Assembly (NCBI GenBank): GCA_963555705.1
Contig: OY743190.1
Location: forward strand, 37,244,929-37,308,928
Length of the DNA: 64,000 nt
Direction of reading: 5' to 3'
Source of the DNA: Ligustrum vulgare
Taxonomy: Eukaryota > Streptophyta > Magnoliopsida > Lamiales > Oleaceae
This document shows, piece after piece, positions 33,801 through 44,002 of this stretch. A program made the position numbers and the translations under genes. The notes below the pieces were generated by a model. The model saw only the letters and a list, made by a program, of their open reading frames with translations, was not told the origin of the DNA and ran no database searches. Within the stretch, counting starts at the first letter, position 1, and each line of letters opens with the position of its first letter.

Positions 33801-35748
33801 TTGGTATCCACGAAAAAAGAAAATACCTATAATAGGACGGATTGTTCATGTTGGTATAGTTGAAGGAGAGAGGTATTACCTAAGAAAACTCCTTAACCAT
33901 ATTCGAGGATCAAAATCATATGATGATTTGAGAAACTGTAATGGAATTCAAGTAACTTCTTTTCATGAGGCAGCTTTATTGAATGGTTTATTGAATGAAG
34001 ACACAGATTGCTTCTTATGTATGGAAGAGGCTTGTCAGTATCAAATGCCGCCTGCCCTTAGACAATTATTTGCAACCATTTTAGCACTTTGTGATCCACA
34101 TGATCCAAAAAAACTTTGGAATTCTTTCAAACATCATATGGTTGAAGATTTGTTACATTCAAACACTCCTTTGTGCTTTGCTGAGGCAACAGCTATACGT
34201 GATATAGATGATAGCTTACAGTGTTATGGAAAGTCTATGAGTGATTTCGATTTTATTGATGTTGACCTTCTAAATAAAAGCACACATGTGGTCCCAAAGA
34301 TTATTTCAGATGAACTTCATGTTCCTATCAGTCATTTAGATAGGTGCAATCACCACATGCTTAATGATGGACAGATGTTTGCGTATAATACTATCTTAGA
34401 AAAAGTTTTCAGTCAAAGAAATGGGGTTTTTTTTATAGATGGACCAGGTGGAACTGGTAAAACATTTCTATACAAAACACTTCTGACAGCAGTACGAAGT
34501 AAAGGACTAATTGGACTTGCAACGGCAGCTGCTCTTCTTCCACGAGGTCGAACTGCTCACAATAGATTCAAAATTCCAATATCTGTTACTGGTGAAACAT
34601 CTTGTGCGGTTAGTAAGCAATCTGATTTAGCTGAGTTATGTCGAACTGCTAGGCTAATCATATGGGATGAAGCAACAATGGTTAATAGATTTGTTGTTGA
34701 ATGCCTAGACAAGATGCTTAAAGATATCTGTGAATCTGACCTACCGTTTGGTGGAAAAGTAATGGTGCTGGGAGGTGATTTCCGTCAGGTATTGCCTATA
34801 GTAAAAAAGGGTGGAAAAGATGATATACTAAATGCAACTCTAACAAATTCATATCTATGGCCTAATATTCAAAAGATTAAACTGATAGAAAATGTACGAG
34901 CAAAACTTGATAAACCTTTCTGTGAGTTATTGTTGAGAATCGGAAATGGAACAGAAACATTACACACATGTGGTATGATAAAACTCCCTACGCAATTTAT
35001 TATACCATATGTAAATGATGTTGATTCAGTAAATGCTTTAATTGATGCAGTTTTCCCAAATTTAGAGAATTACATTGATCATGTTGATGTTATGATTAGT
35101 CGAGTGATCTTAAGTCCAAAAAATGAACACGTGGACTTCATCAACAGTATGCTTCTTGACAAATTCCCAGGAACCCCCATGAAATACTATAGTTTTGATG
35201 AACCAATAGAAACCAATGACATTAGCTTCAATGAAGATTTTCTAAGTTCTTTTACTCCAAACGGTGTTCCACCACATGAGCTGGTTCTGAAGCTTAACTG
35301 TCCTATCATTTTGTTAAGAAACATTAATCCAACCGAAGGACTATGTAATGGAACTCGGCTTATATGTAAACAATTTGACAAAAACATCATTGATGCAGAG
35401 ATTGCTACTGGAGAGTATCGTGGGAATCGAGTGTTCTTGCCTCGCATACCATTTGTCCCTTCAGAGGCAGAGGGAACACCTTTTCGCTTTAAGAGAACTC
35501 AATTTCCAGTTCGTCCATGTTTTGCCATGAGTATAAATAAAGCGCAGGGACAGACACTGAATTTCGTTGGTCTATACCTACCCGACCCCGTTTTCTCCCA
35601 TGGCCAATTATATGTAGCTTTGTCAAGAGCAAAAACAAGTAATTCTATAAAAGTTCTGCTGAAACCAACAGATGGCAGAAAAATGCATTGCCAATGTACC
35701 AGAAATGTTGTCTTCACGGAAGTTTTTCAATCTCTCAATGTTGTCTAA
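30884..35748 (+). CDS. Helitron Rep/helicase, join(30884..31091,31482..32348,32441..35748)
   Basis: Three exons give one uninterrupted frame of 1,460 codons plus stop. Both introns have GT...AG ends (31092-31481 and 32349-32440), and each splice keeps phase. Exon 1 has a basic PKKRKSARHR segment. Exon 2 starts with a C-x-x-C...CC zinc-binding region (VCLYCG...GFCC) and the Helitron N-terminal domain. The HUH Rep nuclease motif is PHAHF (His550, His552), and the catalytic tyrosine block is Y-M-Y-K-Y (686-690). The Pif1-type helicase has Walker A GPGGTGKT (1026-1033), an IWDEATM Walker B, and SINKAQGQT and YVALSRA near the end. Such proteins nick and unwind DNA for rolling-circle transposition. 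No stop or frameshift was seen, unlike almost everything else in the window. Confidence 0.9.
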
Positions 35749-38648
35749 ATTTGTCGGCACTTTAAGAAATAGCTTTTTGCTTCTACATCTTCAGGTACTA
35801 AATTCCACAAAGAGTATGATAACTTATTTTATCAAACTCTTAAATTGCTTCTAGATCTGACAATCAACAATATTCAAATGTAATAGAAAACTTAAGTAGA
35901 CAACATCATAAGATTGTGAGATATAAACCTTTCATTTAACCTTAACTTCTATTTAGGAAGAAATATAACACATTTAATCTTCCTAAATGTGTTTCAAGTT
36001 TTTTTCAGCTATTTCATAACTTAGCTATCAAACAAATCCATGTAAGAGCAAGAATATGGAGCATTCAGCATTACCATAAAGAAGAACCACCTCATTTCAA
36101 ATCAACAGTATTCAGATTAGCATTTAAATAACCCAGACTCATGCTCATAAATTATAAACCTTTCATTTAACCTTTTTTTCTATTTAGGGATCAATATAAT
36201 AGATCAAGCTTAAAATTTTGTAAACTAAATTCTTCAAGTTTGTCATATTACTCTAATGTGGTTATAACATTTCCTATATTTTTTTAATTGCTTTGCCTTT
36301 GAAGATCCTACCGAGAAAGTTTCTGAAATGCTTTTATTTATTTCTTTTAATAGAAGCTCTAGCCATTCTCATGTAATATATGGGATAAAAGATGTCATTT
36401 TTCCAAACCTCTTTCTCTCTCTTAGTTCAATTTAATTTTTGTTATTACAATTTTTCTTTATGTTATGAACCTGTAGCCTGGCCTCTCTTGTTATACAAAA
36501 GGTTTAACATTACTATTCCCTACCATACACATATTGGGCATGTGCAATGTTTGTATGTGGAAAATATATATGTCATGGATTATGAAAAAATGCCATGGAT
36601 CTATGGAAACGACTTTTACATAATTTCTTTTGTAATGGAAGCATAGGATATTGGAATGTCCAGCTTTTTGTTGATTTTGAATATCTAGGGCCAGGATCCT
36701 GATCAGAGCATGAAGATGATGACTTACATGATGTATAGATTCAAGAGTAGTCTTGCACAGGTTAGTATTGTGGTTGGGTAGACCAACAATACACTGAAAA
36801 ATACCCACTCACTCAAAATCTATTATAATGGGAAAATTCTTTACTTAAATATAGATATAGACAACAGTACAGTATAAATTTCTTAGCTCTTTAAATCTTT
36901 TAATAATATCTTAGCTCTTTAAATATTAAAAATCTGTTAGAATTGGACTTCAAACAAATCGTGTGAGTTGACAAGTCATTACATTTCTATGAATTTGTGG
37001 AAACTCCCTATACAATTTAAGAAAATTCTTCAATGGTTATAACTTATATAGACAATTTTGGTAACTAAATGGTGTCTTTGGCTATAAATCATGGGATGAT
37101 AAATGTATTAACTATTTGTCTTAATGTCTGCAAGAAACTTCTTCTTCCTTGTTTTTCCTTTCCCATTTCATTCCCCCCATCAGAAAATTTTTATCATTGA
37201 CCACACCAAATGTTCTGAGCCTCTTTTTTGGTATTTCTTGGCACTGTTTGAAGTTTTCATCATCTGATATATGGAAGCAAAAAATAGATTAATCGAGAAA
37301 ATGACTGAAACAATGTATTTTGTTAGCACCACTTTCACTCTCCATCTTGATTCCTATCCTCCGATGAATCAAAATGTTGGGGATTTCAAACTCCTACCTG
37401 CTAGCTTTTTCAATTATGGGTATTTCTGGCATTTTTTTTTTCCAATTTTTACTTTGTGTTTCCATAGTATATTTAGTCGGATTTGTGTTTTCGTGTTAGG
37501 TAAATTTGGGAGCATTGTTTCTGTGCTTCAGTATGTGACACTAAGCAGGAGTCAGTATAATGTTCAGGCATATTGAAATCATGCTTTCTTCCCTTCAATG
37601 ATTTTTCAGTTTTCTCAGTCTACGGATAATGAGTTTCTTTTGCAGGTATTGTAATCAAAATGTTTACAAACATATTTTGCTCTACCTCATTTTGATAAAT
37701 ACTTTCAAATATAGCAGGTTGGACAATGGATTTTATGAATATATCATGTTCGCGTTCAAAATAAACTAAATTTACAAAAAATTCTAATTAATTTGTGCCT
37801 CTATTTAATTAGTCACATTTTCACTTCTTTGTATAGTAGGTTAGCTAAATTTGACGTAATGCTTTACCATATGACATCTCTTTCCAAGTTTTCTTCTATG
37901 AAATCATTTCTTTCACTTGTTCACTTCTACTTTTGTACTTTTTCTGCAACAGTTCAGATTCTTAAATGAAATTGTAGAGATAAGAGATATAAGAATGCTC
38001 AAGTCTGATTCTTGTGCATTTAATATTGCTGAGTTTCTATTTCTAAGTTGAATTTTTTATGCAATGATGGTTTAAAAAAAATATCAATTTCCCTGGAGCA
38101 AACTAAAAAAAAAAAAAGGAAAAAATATAAATAGTAAATCCCCAAAATGAAAAGTGGTCTGTCAAAAATAGTATGTTCCTTAGCAACATTACATTTCAAC
38201 TAAATGTCATCTTTTAGTGGTCGTGGTTTTTATTATTCAAAAGTAGCTAATTAATATTATTATTTATGATGATTCCATAGCGTGGATTTTATTTTTTAAT
38301 TTTTTTGCTGGAATGCAAAAACCTGTGTTTAAGGTTTGAAGATAATTGAATTTTACCATTATTAGATTTAGAACTTATTTTAGTGGACATATCAAAAAAA
38401 TATGTAATTTGCAGTCATTGGTCTAATATTTTTTACTGGTTTCCTCTTAGCTCATTCATGAATATTCTTTATGAATATTCTTTAATCATTCATTTTTTTT
38501 TTATTTGTCAATGCCTGCTCTTGTTCATCAATGTTTAATAAATAGAGTTGAATCAGTGATTCTTGCTAACTTTTTCCTTTATAAAGGTTTTCTCTTCTAA
38601 CATGTAACATCAGGTATAAGTCTCATCCTATTTTATCAAAATGCACAG
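35749..38648. other. Non-coding DNA downstream of the Helitron gene
   Basis: AT-rich with poly-T and poly-A runs and no convincing gene. One exon-like piece (36689-36760) is listed separately. The composition (T-rich stretches, splice-like borders) looks like intron sequence of a captured gene, which Helitrons often carry, but I cannot identify a donor for most of it. Confidence 0.4.
36689..36760 (+). pseudogene. Isolated exon-like fragment
   Basis: 72 bases, open, bounded by TAG| and CAG|GTTAGT splice-type borders. It encodes 24 residues with a MKMMTYMMYRFKSSL core. I do not recognise the protein. It is compatible with an exon captured with its introns by the Helitron. Confidence 0.35.
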
Positions 38649-38757
38649 AGGGTAAGAATTGGACAAAAATCATTTTCAAGCCAGACTTAGTCAAGTTCAA
38701 CATGTCTCATGCCTTGGAAAGACTGTGAAAGTGGAACTGAACGGGGAAACCATACAG
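38649..38757 (+). pseudogene. TOP2-like: DNA topoisomerase II exon fragment, copy 1
   Basis: Bounded by CACAG| and ACAG|GT borders. The first part reads GKNWTKIIFKPDLVKFNM, and a different frame at the end reads CLGKTVKVELNGE. Both are adjacent segments of the ATPase/transducer region of eukaryotic DNA topoisomerase II, with the residues between them deleted. It is thus an exon with an internal out-of-frame deletion, non-functional. A second copy lies at 39747-39855. Confidence 0.65.
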
Positions 38758-39401
38758 GTTTGATCTTTTCTTGAATGTTTCCAAATCAAGTTTGCATAAT
38801 TATTGGGGAAACCATTTAGGTTTAATATTTTGTTGAATGTTGCCAAAAAAACTTACCATAATTATTCAAAGGTTCAATAACTACCTGACTGGGTGAAAAT
38901 TATTAGATTTCACAATTTATCTCTCTTTATGAAAAGCCTAATTTTTTTTTTATTTCGTAAGAAATTAGTTCTTTCTTTCCGATGATGAAAAAATGTTGTA
39001 TTTTATCCTTCCAGCAAAAAAATAGAACTTTTTCAAATACCCTGTGAATTTGGATAAACCAACACCAGAGAGATCAATATGGTGGGTTTTGAACAAATAT
39101 TACATTGTGATAAAATTCAAGTTTTCAGCAAATTTCTCGGTCAAAACAATTGGTGCTTTGTCTGTGGAAATTTGAAAACTGTTTCCTAACAGTAAAAGTC
39201 AGTAACTTTCTTTTACTAGACTAGATGTTGTGTAGTCCTACCAATTGAACAGCCTTATACCTGATTACCAGCTACATATGGCAAACTGCCTTCAGAAGAT
39301 CAAACTCTTGGGGACGTTGCTGGTGGCCAAAATAATTGATTTCTACTTGTGGTTACTGCCACAGGTGTTGCTACTACTGAAAACTCTGCAGCTTTCAGGC
39401 A

Positions 39402-39735
39402 GAAGGAGGAAGAGAGCAGCATTGCTGCTCAAATGAGATTGCTGCTACCTAAAACTGGGTAAGAATCTGATGCCTGTGCTGCTGGCTACTGTAATCAAGG
39501 CTGCAGAATTGCTGCTACTGCCACCTGCTACTGGTTCAAGGCTAAAGATCCTATTGATGGTAATTTGCTATTCATACCAGAAATAAGTAGACTGTGAAGC
39601 TCATTTCAGCATTGCTGCTGAAATGAGATTGCTGCTACCTAAAACTGGGTAAGAAGGAGGTGCCTGTGCTGCTGGCTACTGTAATCAAGGCTGCAAAATT
39701 GCTGCTGCTGCCTGCTGCTACTGGTTCAAAGCTGA
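39402..39735 (+). repeat. Two-copy repeat rich in GCTGCT
   Basis: About 140-bp units at 39405-39545 and 39609-39735 share AGCATTGCTGCT.AAATGAGATTGCTGCTACC, GTAAGAA and GGCTACTGTAATCAAGGCTGC. The second unit runs straight into the second topoisomerase fragment, so the duplication included neighbouring DNA. Confidence 0.75.
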
Positions 39736-39746
39736 AGACCCTCTTG

Positions 39747-39855
39747 AGGGTAAGAATTGGACAAAAATCATTTTGAAGTTAGACTTAGTCAAGTTCAACA
39801 TGTCTCATGCCTTGGAAAGACTGTGAAATTGGAACTGAACGGGGAAATCATGCAG
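39747..39855 (+). pseudogene. TOP2-like: DNA topoisomerase II exon fragment, copy 2
   Basis: Same length and same internal deletion as 38649-38757, with a few substitutions, ending TGCAG|GTTTGATC. Sharing the deletion means the damaged exon was duplicated after capture. Confidence 0.65.
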
Positions 39856-39894
39856 GTTTGATCTTTTCTTGAATGTTGCCAAATCAATAGAAAT

Positions 39895-40551
39895 TATGCA
39901 AAATCAATACAAACCCATATATCTAAGAAAATAGAAACTTTTCCAGACAAATTAAAATCAAAAAAACAAATACAAAATTTTTTAGGATGTTTAAATTATG
40001 CAAAAGGATTTATTGAAAATTTATAAAAAAAGAGACATAAAATTCAAATTTTACTCAGGAAAACAAATACCAAAGGATGGAGCGATGAACACACAGAAAT
40101 TGTCAAATCACTAAAAGAAGAAAGTAAAAATTTGCCAAAATTAAGATTACCAGATGAAAAAGATAATATGATTGTTAATACTAATGCCTCGGATAAGTAT
40201 TGGGCAGCAATATTAAAAACAGATCTTAATGAATTTTGTAGATACTCAAGTGGAACGTTTAATCAAGCAGAAATAAATCATACTACTCATGAGAAAGAAA
40301 TGTTAGCAATCATCAGAGGAATAAAGAAGTTTTCATTGTTTTTATTATCTAAGAAATTCATTGTTGAAACTGATAATTCTTAAGTTGCAGGTTTAGTAAA
40401 AAATAAATTACCACCAGAACCTCAACATAGAAGGCTCCATAGATGGCAAGCCTATTTGGCATTTTATAATTTTGATATAGTTCATATTAAATGTGTTAAT
40501 AATTATCTTGCGGACTTTTTAAGCAGGAATATTGAATTTGCAGATGGATAA
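39895..40551 (+). pseudogene. Caulimovirid pol C-terminus (RT end and RNase H)
   Basis: Begins in the RT thumb-connection (an FLGCLNYAKGFI segment), followed by RNase H with TNASDKYW (first catalytic Asp region), HEKEMLAI (catalytic Glu) and the ETDN block. It ends in a WQAYL...NNYLADFLSR tail typical of caulimovirid polymerases. Two in-frame stops (near 40027 and at 40381) and loss of protease and most of RT make it inactive. Its TAA overlaps the next ATG. Confidence 0.85.
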
Positions 40552-41628
40552 TATCAAAAAATCCCTGATAGACTCCAAAAAGCGAATGAACTTCCTAATG
40601 GAGGAAGCTGAAGATATAAAGCTTGGAATTGAATAACTTGCAAAAACTCTCCAAGAAAGTTTCAAGCAATTGATGGAAATCTCAACATTTCATCAAAATT
40701 ATACTAAAGAATTGAGCGATAACATAATTGAGATTGAATCTCAGTTTGAATCGTTGATTACCGAACAGGTTGATACCAAACAGGTTATATAAAAAATACA
40801 AACGGTACATCTTCTGGAAGCAGTGGTGGACCAATGATTAAAAGAGATGAACCAAGTCCCAAAAAAGTTGTTATAAATGAAGTCAGTCCTCGAAAAATCA
40901 CAATCAATGCCAAAGATGAACATACAAGGGTAGTCAGGATTCGTGCTGAAGAGGAAGATGATTCCCCTTTTTTACCAAAAGAAAATGAATATAAAACTAC
41001 CGTTGAAGTTATATATGAACTTCAAGAATGTGATTGCTATTACATTTCGTCTGGAGACCATGTATATCCACGATTGATCGTTACTCAGGGAGGAGATCCC
41101 GTCATGACAAAAATGGCAGCTGATTATGGATTCTTGGATCTTATCTATCCAGGAAAAGATCTGAAAGAAATCGAAAAATTTGATGATTTACTAAAAGGAG
41201 AAATTTCAAAGTTTCTTCAAGGAAGATCCATATATTTAAAATTTTATTCAATCAGTCCTGAAATTGATGGAAGGATATATTATCCTACTGAGCATATTAT
41301 CACGATTGGGTATGTTGCTCGAAATTTTCAAATTGAAGTTGGAAAAAATACCAAGCCAGTACCAAACATTACAAGATCATGGTTTAGATCCCGAAGGGTG
41401 TTGGGAATTAAAGTTCTCTACAACGTTGCCAAAAACCTGTATGAGAAAAAACTCAAATGCATATGCCAGTACAATGGATGGACCCTACTCACTAATGGAG
41501 GAAAAGAAAAGTCAACAATATTGCAAGAATACATCAATAAATTTGATAATCATCAAATCCATGGAAGCTTTTCCACTTTGCAAGAGGCGTGCATAGCCAG
41601 GAACTGCCCCATATGCCAAAGGAATTGA
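40544..41628 (+). pseudogene. Caulimovirid transactivator/viroplasmin-like ORF
   Basis: Starts at the ATG that overlaps the pol stop (ATGGATAA). The first part is charged and coiled-coil-like, with stops near 40634 and 40789. From about 40801, a Gly/Ser linker leads into a 264-aa open part with a conserved-looking core (YYISSGDHVYPRLIVTQGG) and a C-terminal region with two Cys-x-x-Cys-like pairs. Position directly after pol and before the intergenic region is that of the translational transactivator/inclusion-body gene in several caulimovirid genera. Identification rests on position and general features more than on a recognised motif. Confidence 0.6.
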
Positions 41629-42358
41629 TGGACAGGTGGAAGCAACTTATGGATCTGCTTTATATGCCAACAAGATTGATGGACAAGTGGAAGCTGTTTA
41701 ATAGATCTACTTTAATTCAACAATGCAGAACAATGTAGGGGCCATCTCAAGACCAAAAAATAGAAGGATAAGTGTCCCTATAATGTAAGAGTCATGTGAT
41801 GTAATAAATAATAGAGGGACAGGTGTGTCCTTAGGTGAAAAAAGCTGTGAAATTGTTAGATCGATGATGTAAGCAGTGATGTAATTGTGTCAAATGTAGT
41901 ATTATAAATAGAGGCCTCCGTGCTAGTTGAAAGACAGAACTCTCTTGAGCACTCAGTTTGTGAGAAAGCCAAAAAATTTCTATCTTTGAAAAAATCTCAT
42001 ACCAATTCTTTGTCAATCTTCATATTATCAATAAAATCCAAATTTACTTATCATATTATGATGAGTTTCTAAATTCTTGTCTTCTAAATCCTATTTCCAA
42101 AAAGAAGATATATTATTAAGAAAACTCCCTACACTTTGTCCTAAAATATTTTCCATCTAAAGAGTTATACAGCGAAGGTATCCAGGTTTAGCTAATAACT
42201 CATGAAGGTAGGAAGCCATTAGAGGGTGTGCAGCAGAAACCTATAAGCCTGAAGGTCACTAACAATAGAAGGAAAATACAAAGGTACTGAGAACATCAAA
42301 AGAGGTTAGTATTCTTAATATAACTATCTTTACGGAATTAGGAAGAAGAGCTTTTAAC
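41629..42358 (+). promoter_or_regulatory. Caulimovirid intergenic region: promoter, poly(A) signal, leader
   Basis: A TATA box TATAAATA at 41903-41910 sits downstream of two GATGTAA-type motifs (about 41866 and 41878) resembling the activator repeats of pararetroviral full-length promoters. AATAAA lies 120 bases downstream of the TATA box (42030-42035), the arrangement that gives caulimovirid RNA its terminal redundancy. The rest is a leader with short open frames. No clear tRNA-Met primer site was found. Confidence 0.65.
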
Positions 42359-42712
42359 ATGACAGAATTCAGAATTGTTAAATTTAATTATCAAAACAAT
42401 CCTTACAGTGATGAATATCATAGCATAATTGAACCTTTATTCATGTATAAACAGTTTACTAGACCAAATAATGAAATAAAAAAGTTATATCATGTTTATA
42501 TGCCATGCTTGTTAGCTATCTTTCCAACGTTAAAAAGAATATTAGGATTAGAAATTACAAAATCAATTATTTATTTTTGGCTTGATAGTGATAATATTGA
42601 AATAAATAATGAATTATATTTAGGATATGTGTTTAGTAGTGATAATGATTATGATTCTGTAATAGATTATGACAGTGATGGAAGAGATGAATCTTTCTTT
42701 ACCAGTTTTTGA
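42359..42712 (+). CDS. Caulimovirid-associated ORF, 117 aa, unknown
   Basis: First ORF after the intergenic leader, open throughout, with an acidic Asp/Ser/Tyr-rich C-terminus (DSDGRDES). I recognise no motif. By position it corresponds to the small first ORF of several caulimovirids. Confidence 0.45.
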   Translation: MTEFRIVKFNYQNNPYSDEYHSIIEPLFMYKQFTRPNNEIKKLYHVYMPCLLAIFPTLKRILGLEITKSIIYFWLDSDNIEINNELYLGYVFSSDNDYDSVIDYDSDGRDESFFTSF

Positions 42713-42726
42713 AAATCTTAATATTA

Positions 42727-43104
42727 TGAATAACAGTAATTATATCATGAAAAAACTCAGAACTAAAAGAGGTCCATATAAAGTTCAAAAGCATATCAAA
42801 AGTAAAAAAAGACATTGAATATGAAAATGAAATTGATAAAATAGGATACCAAGAGCAACTCTACGCATCACAAGAGATATTAAAAAGTTTTAAAGAAAAT
42901 TTAATAAAAAATTTTGCTAGAGGAACTGTAAGATCTATAATGATACATGATATTCAAGATATAATTGATAAATTAGAAAAGAGAAAGAAAAATATTTCAA
43001 AATGTAATATACCATTTGAACCAAGTATAGATATCATGGCTGACATAGACATTATCAATTCTCAAACACTCATAGAATTTGAAAAATTATTTGAAACTTT
43101 ATAA
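42727..43104 (+). pseudogene. Caulimovirid small ORF, frameshifted
   Basis: Begins with an ATG and a basic stretch (KKLRTKRGPYK), then continues in another frame as a helical, charged segment ending at TAA 43102-43104. One frameshift near 42800. Function unknown; it lies between two other small viral ORFs. Confidence 0.45.
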
Positions 43105-43126
43105 ATTATTTATCTCTGTGTTTATA

Positions 43127-43344
43127 ATGCCTGGATATACTATTGAAGGATTAGACAATTTGTTAGAAAAAATAATGGAAAAATAGATAACATTATATCT
43201 CATTTAATATATATGAATGAATCATCTGAACAATATTATATACTTTCAGAAAATCATGATCAATACATTATAGATTATTCTGACATATTAGAGATTAAAA
43301 TAGATTTAGAAAATAAAATAATGATAAATACAGTCCAAACTTAA
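43127..43344 (+). pseudogene. Caulimovirid small coiled-coil ORF, copy 1
   Basis: Starts MPGYTIEGLD, the same as the next ORF. A frame break near 43183 interrupts it. Its stop codon overlaps the start codon of the next ORF (TAATG). It is a tandem gene duplicate of 43344-43565. Confidence 0.6.
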
Positions 43345-43565
43345 TGCCAGGATATACAATAGAAGGACTAGATAAACTTTTAGAAAAATTGAAAGATAAA
43401 ATTGAAGACATTAAACATCAAATGGAAAATGAAAACATATCTTCTGAAGAATATAATAAACTCTTAGAAAAATACGAACAATATATTGCAGATTATTGTA
43501 TTTTACTAGATCAAAGAATGGACTTATACCAGAAAATTTTGTATAATAATTTACCAACCCGATAA
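43344..43565 (+). CDS. Caulimovirid small coiled-coil protein, copy 2, 73 aa
   Basis: Open frame starting MPGYTIEGLD, rich in Lys/Glu heptads, predicted to be almost wholly helical, as are caulimovirid virion-associated proteins. The TAATG overlap with the preceding ORF and the three bases to the next ORF suggest translation by reinitiation. Confidence 0.55.
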   Translation: MPGYTIEGLDKLLEKLKDKIEDIKHQMENENISSEEYNKLLEKYEQYIADYCILLDQRMDLYQKILYNNLPTR

Positions 43566-43568
43566 TCT

Positions 43569-43979
43569 ATGGATACTTCACAAGTATCAACTTCCAATAA
43601 CTGTGATAATAAACTATATTTAGATAGTAAAGAAATTTCATTCTTATTAGCTATTTCTGGAAAATCTAAAAATATACATTCTGTTGGAGAATCTAAATTA
43701 AAAGAAATATACGAAGATATTGACTATGCTATCTTAAATAGAATAGAATTTAATTATGTTGAAACAACAAAAAATATAAATACGATTCATAAAATTATAG
43801 AAGAATACGAGGATATAAAAGATGAAGTTCCAGATGGAATAGCATTAGGATATATAACAAAGAAAGAACATCCTAAATCTTTTGAGAAATTATCACAATA
43901 TAGAGTATTTTTAGAAGAACTTAAAAGATTAAAGAATATGAATATAATAGAAAATATTGAATTAAATCAACCTGACTAA
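43569..43979 (+). CDS. Caulimovirid-associated ORF, 136 aa, unknown
   Basis: Open frame starting three bases after the preceding stop, charged and helical, no recognised motif. It is the last viral ORF before the fragment ends in an inverted-repeat element. Confidence 0.45.
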   Translation: MDTSQVSTSNNCDNKLYLDSKEISFLLAISGKSKNIHSVGESKLKEIYEDIDYAILNRIEFNYVETTKNINTIHKIIEEYEDIKDEVPDGIALGYITKKEHPKSFEKLSQYRVFLEELKRLKNMNIIENIELNQPD

Positions 43980-44002
43980 TTCAAGGATATCTCTTGCAAA
44001 TA

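Larger units (their letters stand above)
30239..35748 (+). mobile_element. Helitron rolling-circle transposon (5' end to end of Rep/helicase gene)
   Basis: The 5' terminus is placed at TCCTACTATATTAAAAGCC, which matches the TC-start and ...CTATATTAAAAGC pattern of plant Helitron 5' ends. It is followed by repeat-rich leader and the Rep/helicase gene. The 3' terminus (hairpin plus CTRR) could not be fixed; the element may extend to some point before 39.9 kb and include captured fragments. Confidence 0.75.
39895..43979 (+). mobile_element. Endogenous caulimovirid (pararetrovirus) fragment
   Basis: Contiguous plus-strand viral segment in the order end of pol, transactivator-like ORF, intergenic promoter/poly(A) region, then a series of small ORFs with overlapping or near-overlapping stop/start codons. 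This compact polycistronic layout and the RT-RNase H type are characteristic of Caulimoviridae. The movement and coat protein genes and most of pol are absent, so it is an incomplete integrated copy, broken by stops. It is cut on the right by an inverted-repeat element. The genus is not assigned. Confidence 0.82.

Noticed and set aside
39191..39224. Possible Helitron 3' terminus: AGTAAAAG...CTTTTACT hairpin followed by CTAG
   Set aside because: The stem is AT-rich, the flanking base after CTAG is A rather than T, and one topoisomerase fragment lies beyond it. Not enough to fix the element end.
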